DNA of 6,262 nt from the NCBI GenBank assembly GCA_009775705.1, contig VSQE01000101.1:1-6262 (forward strand). The letters are read 5' to 3'. The stretch comes from Prevotellamassilia sp. (lineage in GTDB: Bacteria > Bacteroidota > Bacteroidia > Bacteroidales > Bacteroidaceae). Made by a program: the position numbers and the translations under genes. How positions within the stretch are numbered: the first letter of the stretch is position 1; every line of letters begins with the position of its first letter. Below the pieces are notes generated by a model. The model had not been told where the DNA came from and did no database searches. It worked only from the letters and a program-made list of their open reading frames with translations. This document shows positions 1 through 4,173 of this stretch, in pieces.

Positions 1-38
1 GGTAGAGACAGGGGGTGTCACTACGGCTTACAGGCTGA

Positions 39-93
39 AACCGTACGCATCGGTCCGGTAGAAAGATTTTCTACCGGACCGATGCGTACGGTT
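39..93. terminator. Perfect 26-bp hairpin with 3-nt loop, possible bidirectional terminator
   Basis: Arms 39-64 and 68-93 are perfect reverse complements (the inner part pairs CGGTCCGGTAGAAA with TTTCTACCGGACCG) around a GAT loop. The hairpin lies 45 bases past the stop codon of the minus-strand DedA gene. On the plus strand it is followed by T-rich sequence (GTTTACTATTATTTAC), but on the minus strand only by TTCAGCC, so it resembles a terminator for a plus-strand gene left of the window at least as much as one for dedA. The stem is longer than most intrinsic terminators. The structure is seen directly; the terminator role is inferred. Confidence 0.6.
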
Positions 94-94
94 G

Positions 95-114
95 TTTACT
101 ATTATTTACTATTA
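95..114. repeat. Tandem duplication of a 10-bp unit
   Basis: TTTACTATTA occurs twice back to back (95-104 and 105-114), directly beside the long hairpin and before the end of the DedA gene. It is probably just low-complexity AT-rich sequence. It may mark slippage, or add to the T-rich tail of the hairpin when read on the plus strand. Confidence 0.6.
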
Positions 115-137
115 ATAAGTGTTTCGGGAAAAGCGGG

Positions 138-788
138 TCAGGGCCGTTCCGACTGTTTCCGCATACCTTTATAGATGAGGAAGGCCACGACCACAGCGGC
201 AGATCCGAGCAGGACGTAGCCCAGTTCGTGGCTGTACTTCTGCGCGAGCCGGTAGACATCGGTGGTGGTCTTCAGGTCTGTGAAGCGATAGATGGCATAG
301 CCGATGAGAGCCAGGATGGTGTTCCAGAGTCCGGCTCCGAGAGAGGTGTAGAACAGGAAGGGACCGAGGGGCATGCGGGCCAGTCCGGCGGGGATGCTGA
401 TGAGCTGACGTACGGCGGGGATGAGGCGACCGAAGAAGGTGGAGGCGGCTCCGTGCTCCCTGAAGTATTCTTCGGCGTTGCGCACCTTCTCCTCATTGAT
501 GAGGCAGACGTGTCCCAGCCGGCTGTTGGCGAAACGGTAGATGACGGGGCGTCCCAGCCAGCGCGACAGCCAATAGTTGACGAGTGCTCCTATATCGGCT
601 CCCACGGTGGCGAAGACGATGACGAGAAAGATGTTCATGGAATCGTCGGTCATGGCTTTCCATGCGGCGGGCGGCACTACCACCTCGGAGGGAAAGGGGA
701 TGAACGAGCTTTCGATGGCCATGAAGAGGGTGACGACCCAGTAATCGAGGTTGTCGAGCACCCAGCGGAAGAGTTCTGCGGAATCCAT
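138..788 (-). CDS. DedA-family (VTT domain) integral membrane protein
   Basis: The 216-aa protein matches the DedA family of small inner-membrane proteins, several of which are linked to undecaprenyl-phosphate or phospholipid translocation and to membrane homeostasis. The N-terminal re-entrant region reads AIESSFIPFPSEVVVPP, with acidic E26 and E35. It is followed by the GADIGALVNYWLSRWLG segment (about 63-79) and the family hallmark FFGRLIPAVRQLISIPAG (118-135), whose R121 and R127 show the six-residue spacing of the essential arginines in E. coli YqjA/YghB. Hydrophobic segments lie near residues 14-34, 51-75, 140-167 and 188-206, and the C-terminus is short and basic. Length is typical. The ATG at 788 is chosen because it begins just before the first hydrophobic segment; no Shine-Dalgarno sequence precedes it, which is usual in Bacteroidetes. 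The substrate cannot be told from sequence, and the gene stands alone on its strand. Confidence 0.93.
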   Translation of the reverse strand: MDSAELFRWVLDNLDYWVVTLFMAIESSFIPFPSEVVVPPAAWKAMTDDSMNIFLVIVFATVGADIGALVNYWLSRWLGRPVIYRFANSRLGHVCLINEEKVRNAEEYFREHGAASTFFGRLIPAVRQLISIPAGLARMPLGPFLFYTSLGAGLWNTILALIGYAIYRFTDLKTTTDVYRLAQKYSHELGYVLLGSAAVVVAFLIYKGMRKQSERP

Positions 789-1179
789 TGTGCAAAGTTT
801 TTTTATATGGGGTGATAGAATGTGTGATTACAGGTTTACGGTAAAAGGCATAGTCGGCCTTTCCCACCGGGCTCTGCTGCGAATGTATGAAGAAGTGCAG
901 TCTGCCGTGTTTCAGCGTGGTGGAGGTGACGGCTGGCGGGTTGTCGGGAAAGTCCGCTACGTGCGGCGTAGCTTATAGAGCGGTTCGTCCGGCTTCCTTT
1001 TTTCTTATCCGGCCGTGAGATGCCAATAACAAACTGACCCCGGAGCCCCCCGTTTTCTTTTCTTCAGAATTCTCGGGAGCGCTTACCGGTCGCGAAGATA
1101 CTAAATTTGAGGTGAAAAGATCAGATAAATACGTTTTTTTTGAATTATGTAGTGTCTTTTGCAACATTGTTTGCCACGT
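789..1179. other. Gene-free stretch upstream of the DedA gene
   Basis: No convincing gene is seen. On the minus strand, a frame stays open from a TAA near 976 through about 789 (reading ...KADYAFYRKPVITHSITPYKK...) and then runs into the DedA gene out of frame. It has no ATG and may be a leader, a remnant or chance. Imperfect -7-like sites occur around 1093-1100 (minus, TATCTTCG) and 1102-1109 (plus, TAAATTTG), neither with a matching -33 TTTG. The -7-like AACTTTGC at about 789-796 (minus) is too close to the DedA start codon to be its promoter unless the message is leaderless. Where the DedA promoter lies remains unclear. Confidence 0.4.
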
Positions 1180-1386
1180 TCACGGACATAACAGATAAAA
1201 CATATCGATGCCATTACCATAGGCCTCCTGAAGCTGGTTATCCGTAAGACGTCTTACGGCTGTTTCGTGGTGTTCCATATCAACTACATATACTGTCAGA
1301 TCATCGCCTGTGAACCGACGATGATTTTTATGCGGCATTCCTTTTGACAACTGTACCGTATACACCACGGAATCGTGCCGTTTCAC
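1180..1386 (-). CDS. Small hypothetical protein (68 aa, doubtful)
   Basis: A 68-aa frame opens with GTG at 1386. An internal ATG at residue 17, preceded by AAAAGGA, would give about 52 aa starting MPHKNHRR. The product is polar and soluble-looking, with no signal peptide or membrane segment, and ends GIDMFYLLCP. I do not recognise a family. In favour of a real gene is a perfect -7-type site (TACATTTG on the minus strand, 1422-1429) about 36 bases upstream. Against it are the short length, the non-ATG first start and the lack of a convincing -33 TTTG. It could also be a relic of a longer gene. No terminator hairpin is evident just downstream. Confidence 0.35.
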   Translation of the reverse strand: MKRHDSVVYTVQLSKGMPHKNHRRFTGDDLTVYVVDMEHHETAVRRLTDNQLQEAYGNGIDMFYLLCP

Positions 1387-1421
1387 GTTTAGCGCCGATA
1401 AGCCCGGGCGCCTCTTCCGGA

Positions 1422-1429
1422 CAAATGTA
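1422..1429 (-). promoter_or_regulatory. Candidate -7 element upstream of the 68-aa ORF
   Basis: The minus strand reads TACATTTG, a full match to the Bacteroidetes TAnnTTTG -7 motif. It lies about 36 bases before the GTG of the small ORF. The expected -33 TTTG is absent at the usual spacing, so this is weaker than the plus-strand promoter that begins 19 bases away. Confidence 0.35.
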
Positions 1430-1447
1430 AACGGAAGTTAAAGGGCA

Positions 1448-1479
1448 TTTGCATTTCGCCCGCCGATGTAGTATATTTG
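1448..1479 (+). promoter_or_regulatory. Bacteroidetes-type promoter (TTTG-N20-TATATTTG)
   Basis: TTTG at 1448-1451 and TATATTTG at 1472-1479 match the -33 and -7 elements of the Bacteroidetes housekeeping sigma factor exactly, with 20-base spacing. It is the best promoter in the window, yet no recognisable gene follows. Transcription would start near 1484-1489 and meet a terminator hairpin almost at once. TTTGC and GCAAA (1476-1480 and 1485-1489) also form a small stem with a GTTA loop around the expected start. Confidence 0.65.
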
Positions 1480-1484
1480 CGTTA

Positions 1485-1530
1485 GCAAAGTGGAAGATCT
1501 CTGAAAAGCCGCCTATAGGGCGGTTTTTTT
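1485..1530 (+). ncRNA. Possible very short transcript between promoter and terminator
   Basis: The strong promoter at 1448-1479 and the terminator at 1504-1530 define a unit that would yield an RNA of about 45 bases, too short to encode a protein and with no start codon that makes sense. It may be an independent small RNA, an attenuated leader for whatever lies downstream (1531-1660), or the relic of a lost gene. I do not recognise an RNA family. The start site is inferred from the promoter position and is uncertain by several bases. Confidence 0.35.
1504..1530 (+). terminator. Intrinsic terminator
   Basis: AAAAGCCGCC (1504-1513) pairs with GGCGGTTTTT (1519-1528) through five GC pairs, one GU and four AU pairs, around the loop TATAG, and the T run continues to 1530. 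This is a classical rho-independent terminator for plus-strand transcription and lies only about 25 bases after the upstream promoter's -7 box. Confidence 0.75.
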
Positions 1531-1544
1531 CGTCTCTTAACGTG

Positions 1545-1628
1545 AAAAAAACATCCTATCTTGTTGAAAAAAGGTCCTATCTTTTTCAAAAAAGATACTA
1601 TGTTGTGAAAAATAGGTCCGGTCTCGGT
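1545..1628 (+). repeat. Four degenerate 21-bp tandem repeats encoding heptads
   Basis: Units begin at 1545, 1566, 1587 and 1608. The core is roughly AAAAAAGGTCCTATCTT, clearest in the first three copies and decayed in the fourth. The period is a multiple of three, and one plus-strand frame reads through all copies as KKTSYLV, EKRSYLF, QKRYYVV, KNRSGLG. From a GTG at 1542 this frame would make a 35-aa basic peptide ending at the TGA at 1647-1649, but it lies behind a terminator and has no evident ribosome site, so I do not call it a gene. The second and third units also form a 9-bp inverted repeat (TATCTTTTT at 1578-1586, AAAAAGATA at 1589-1597). The repeats may be coding, structural, or neutral AT-rich expansion. 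Confidence 0.6.
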
Positions 1629-1676
1629 GTTTTTCTGAAAAACCTCTGAGTTAAACTTTCTGAATACGCGTTAAAT

Positions 1677-1759
1677 TAATTAGCAATTAAAAATTAGGAA
1701 TTAGCAATCGAAAATGGTGAATTCCCAATTGCTAATTCCTAATTTTTAATTGCTAATTA
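1677..1759. repeat. Perfect 32-bp AT-rich inverted repeat, likely terminator of kbl
   Basis: Arms 1677-1708 and 1728-1759 are perfect reverse complements around a 19-base spacer. Each arm carries the 10-mer AATTAGCAAT twice (1678-1687 and 1699-1708; complements at 1728-1737 and 1749-1758), so the element is a repeat within a repeat. The outermost three bases of the right arm are the complement of the kbl TAA stop codon, so the stem begins inside the coding sequence. In RNA it would be a long AU-rich hairpin ending minus-strand kbl transcription. A terminator role is likely. An origin as a dispersed AT-rich palindromic repeat is also possible. Confidence 0.7.
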
Positions 1760-2944
1760 TTTCAGCACACCCAGTTCCTTGCCCACCTTGATGAATGCGG
1801 CGATACACTTGTCGAGGTGTTCGCGCTCGTGGCCGGCGGAAATCTGCACGCGGATGCGGGCCTGGTCCTTCGGCACTACGGGATAGTAGAAGCCGGTGAC
1901 GTAGATGCCCTCTTCCTGCAAACGGGCGGCATAGTCCTGCGAGAGTTTGGCATCGTAGAGCATGACGGCGCAGATGGCGCTCTGGGTGGGCTTGATGTCG
2001 AAGCCTGCGGCCATCATCTTGTCGCGGAAGTAGTTGACATTCTCCACCAGTTTGTCGTGAAGCTCGTTGCTCTCGCCCAGAATGCGGAAGGTCTCGATGG
2101 CGGCGCCGACAATGGCGGGAGCCACGCTGTTGGAGAACAGGTAGGGACGGCTGCGCTGACGGAGCATGTCGATGATTTCCTTGCGGCCGGTGGTGAAACC
2201 GCCCATGGCGCCGCCGAAGGCTTTGCCAAGGGTGCCGGTATAAATGTCTACGCGACCGTAGGTGTTGAAGAACTCGCTCACGCCGTGACCCGTGGCGCCC
2301 ACTACGCCGGCGGAATGGCTCTCGTCCACCATGACGAGGGCGTCATATTTCTCGGCGAGGTCGCAAATCTTGTCCATGGGGGCTACGTTTCCGTCCATAG
2401 AGAAGACACCGTCGGTGACGATGATGCGGAAGCGCTGCTCCTGTGCTTCCTGAAGGCAGCGTTCCAGGTCGGCCATGTCGGCGTTGGCATAGCGGTAGCG
2501 CTTGGCCTTGCACAGGCGCACGCCGTCAATGATGGAGGCGTGGTTCAAGGCATCGCTGATGATGGCGTCGTCGGCCGTGAGCAGTGGTTCGAACACACCG
2601 CCGTTGGCATCGAAGCAGGCGGCATAGAGGATGGTGTCCTCGGTCTTGAAGTAGCTGGAGATGGCGGCTTCCAGCTCCTTATGGGAGTCTTGCGTACCGC
2701 AGATGAAGCGTACACTGGACATGCCGTAACCGCGGCGGTCCATCATCTCTTTGGCGGCCTTGACCAGACGCGGATGGTTGGAGAGGCCGAGGTAGTTGTT
2801 GGCGCAGAAGTTCAGCACTTCCTGTCCTTTGACGGAGATGGCGGCCTGCTGAGGTCCTTCGATGAGACGCTCGTTCTTGTAGAGGCCGGCTTCCTTGATT
2901 TCTTCCAACTCGTGTTGGAGATGTTCCTGAAATTTACCGTACAT
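1757..2944 (-). CDS. kbl: Glycine C-acetyltransferase (2-amino-3-ketobutyrate CoA ligase)
   Basis: This 395-aa PLP enzyme (E. coli Kbl has 398) cleaves 2-amino-3-ketobutyrate with CoA to glycine and acetyl-CoA, the second step of threonine breakdown through threonine dehydrogenase. It belongs to the alpha-oxoamine synthases (fold type I). Visible features are the N-terminal NFCANNYLGLSNHP (45-58), the cofactor-contacting CFDANGG (110-116), H135 in NHASIIDG expected to stack on the PLP ring, DESHSAGVVG (207-216) with D207 and H210, the PLP-lysine motif TGTLGKAFGG with K241, and R363/R365 in QARIRVQISAGH for the substrate carboxylate. The motifs fit Kbl better than BioF, Spt or HemA, and the neighbouring dehydrogenase settles it. 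The ATG at 2944 is chosen because MYGKFQEHLQ matches the usual Kbl N-terminus; the frame stays open to 3001, but those 19 residues are atypical. The stop codon lies in a long inverted repeat. Confidence 0.96.
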   Translation of the reverse strand: MYGKFQEHLQHELEEIKEAGLYKNERLIEGPQQAAISVKGQEVLNFCANNYLGLSNHPRLVKAAKEMMDRRGYGMSSVRFICGTQDSHKELEAAISSYFKTEDTILYAACFDANGGVFEPLLTADDAIISDALNHASIIDGVRLCKAKRYRYANADMADLERCLQEAQEQRFRIIVTDGVFSMDGNVAPMDKICDLAEKYDALVMVDESHSAGVVGATGHGVSEFFNTYGRVDIYTGTLGKAFGGAMGGFTTGRKEIIDMLRQRSRPYLFSNSVAPAIVGAAIETFRILGESNELHDKLVENVNYFRDKMMAAGFDIKPTQSAICAVMLYDAKLSQDYAARLQEEGIYVTGFYYPVVPKDQARIRVQISAGHEREHLDKCIAAFIKVGKELGVLK

Positions 2945-3020
2945 AATATATCTGATTATACAATTTATATAGAGAATGAATCGTTTCGCTGCGCGGGGCA
3001 CAGCCCTTGCGGGGACAGCA

Positions 3021-3096
3021 TTGCAAAGGAACGGATTTTTTTGAAAATAACAGGAGGTTTCCTATTATTTTTGTAAAAAAAAGTGTTCCTTTGCAA
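3021..3096. promoter_or_regulatory. 12-bp inverted repeat between the divergent threonine genes
   Basis: TTGCAAAGGAAC (3021-3032) and GTTCCTTTGCAA (3085-3096) are perfect reverse complements 52 bases apart. Read outward, each gene is therefore preceded by the same GTTCCTTTGCAA. TTCCTTTG differs from the -7 consensus TAnnTTTG by one base and resembles TACCTTTG before the transporter gene, so the repeat may simply be the two opposing -7 elements, giving leaders of about 40 bases (dehydrogenase) and 75 bases (kbl). Alternatively it is a paired operator. No clear -33 TTTG sits at the right distance for either reading. Confidence 0.45.
3040..3073 (+). promoter_or_regulatory. Alternative promoter for the threonine dehydrogenase gene
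   Basis: TTTG at 3040-3043 and TATTTTTG at 3066-3073 match the -33 and -7 motifs, with a 22-base spacer that is slightly long. The start codon lies 64 bases past the -7 box. This competes with the TTCCTTTG site at 3086-3093 as the promoter of the dehydrogenase gene. Confidence 0.4.
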
Positions 3097-3137
3097 CTGA
3101 TTTCGAAATACACTTAATACTCATAAATAACACGACA

Positions 3138-4094
3138 ATGAAAAATATCCTGGTTATCGGAGCTACCGGTCAGATCGGTTCCGAACTGACGATGAAACTG
3201 CGCGGCATTTACGGCAACGAGCATGTTGTGGCCGGCTATATTCCCAGTGCCAAGCCCACGGGCATCCTGAAAGAGAGCGGTCCTTATGAAATCTGCGACG
3301 TGACGAACGGCGAGCAGATCGCCACCGTTGTGCTGAAGTACAACATCGATGCCATCTTCAACCTGGCGGCCCTGCTGAGCGTGGTGGCTGAGGGACGGCC
3401 GCAGCTGGCGTGGAAAATCGGCATCGACGGCCTGTGGAACGTGCTGGAGGTGGCCCGTGAGCACAACTGTGCCGTGTTTACCCCCAGCAGCATCGGCTCG
3501 TTCGGTCCGGAGACTCCGCACGACAAGACTCCGCAGGACACCATCCAGCGCCCCATCACCATTTATGGCGTGAGCAAGGTGACCACCGAGCTGCTCTCCG
3601 ATTACTACCACAAGAAGTACGGCGTGGACACCCGCAGCGTGCGCTTCCCGGGCCTGATATCCTACGTGACGCCTCCGGGCGGCGGCACCACCGACTATGC
3701 CGTGGACATCTACTACAGCGCCGTGCGCGGCGAGAAATTCACCTGCCCCATCGCCGCCGGTACCTACATGGACATGATGTACATGCCCGATGCGCTCCAT
3801 GCCTGCGTGCAGCTGATGGAGGCCGACCCTGCCCGCCTCATCCACCGCAACGGTTTCAACATCGCCGCCATGAGCTTCGATCCCGAAGGCATCCTGGCTT
3901 CCATCCGCAAGTACAAGCCCGAGTTTGAGATGGATTATCAGGTGGAACCCCTCAAACAGGCCAACGCCGACAGCTGGCCCAACAGCCTCGATGACATCTG
4001 TGCCCGTCAGGAGTGGGACTGGAAACCGGAGTACGACCTTGACAGCATGACACGCGACATGCTCGAAAAACTCTCCGCCCGCCTGTTAGGATAA
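3138..4094 (+). CDS. tdh: L-threonine 3-dehydrogenase, short-chain dehydrogenase type
   Basis: This 318-aa extended SDR (NAD-dependent epimerase/dehydratase fold) is expected to oxidise L-threonine to 2-amino-3-ketobutyrate in the cytoplasm. The nucleotide-binding GATGQIG (8-14), D54 in CDVTN, FNLAALLSVVAEG (74-86), the active-site PSSIGSFGP (116-124), the YxxxK pair Y143/K147 in YGVSK, and the C-terminal PPGGGTTDYAV (179-189), MMYMPDAL (213-220) and LKQANADSWP (272-281) together are the signature of the animal/bacterial SDR-type threonine dehydrogenases rather than of sugar epimerases. It is not related to the zinc-dependent Tdh of E. coli. The residue after the second beta strand, usually acidic in NAD-preferring members, appears to be Y34 (VVAGYIPSAK), so cofactor preference deserves a test. 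The gene diverges from kbl and converges on the transporter. The ATG at 3138 sits right at the Rossmann motif, preceded by the A-rich ATAACACGACA. Confidence 0.93.
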   Translation: MKNILVIGATGQIGSELTMKLRGIYGNEHVVAGYIPSAKPTGILKESGPYEICDVTNGEQIATVVLKYNIDAIFNLAALLSVVAEGRPQLAWKIGIDGLWNVLEVAREHNCAVFTPSSIGSFGPETPHDKTPQDTIQRPITIYGVSKVTTELLSDYYHKKYGVDTRSVRFPGLISYVTPPGGGTTDYAVDIYYSAVRGEKFTCPIAAGTYMDMMYMPDALHACVQLMEADPARLIHRNGFNIAAMSFDPEGILASIRKYKPEFEMDYQVEPLKQANADSWPNSLDDICARQEWDWKPEYDLDSMTRDMLEKLSARLLG

Positions 4095-4117
4095 GAAGAA
4101 AGATAAATACATTATAC

Positions 4118-4155
4118 GCCCGGCCCGCCCAATCTCGTGATTGGGCGGGCCGGGC
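4118..4155. terminator. Bidirectional intrinsic terminator between convergent genes
   Basis: Arms 4118-4134 and 4139-4155 form a perfect 17-bp, mostly GC stem with a TCGT loop. TGTTTT follows on the plus strand, and an AT-rich tail (GCGTATAATG) follows on the minus strand. It lies 24 bases after the dehydrogenase stop codon and 18 bases beyond the transporter stop codon, so it should end both transcripts. Confidence 0.85.
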
Positions 4156-4173
4156 TGTTTTCCGCAGCGGCGC

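Noticed and set aside
493..867. Minus-strand 124-codon frame overlapping the DedA gene start
   Set aside because: Most of it is the DedA gene in another frame. Only the part upstream of 788 is unexplained, and it is listed as a finding.
1545..1628. CRISPR array
   Set aside because: The 21-bp units are directly adjacent with no unique spacers and no cas genes nearby.
2945..3001. N-terminal extension of Kbl by 19 residues
   Set aside because: The extension is not family-like, and the ATG at 2944 gives the usual Kbl N-terminus and length.
1817..3076. Long plus-strand open frame of 419 codons opposite kbl
   Set aside because: It is antisense to a clear Kbl with all catalytic motifs. Its translation is Gly/Ala/Val/Asp/His-rich, as expected from the complement of GC-rich codons, and matches no family.
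3114..3845. Minus-strand 243-codon frame opposite the threonine dehydrogenase
   Set aside because: It is a His/Gly/Ala/Val-rich complement of a well-supported SDR enzyme.
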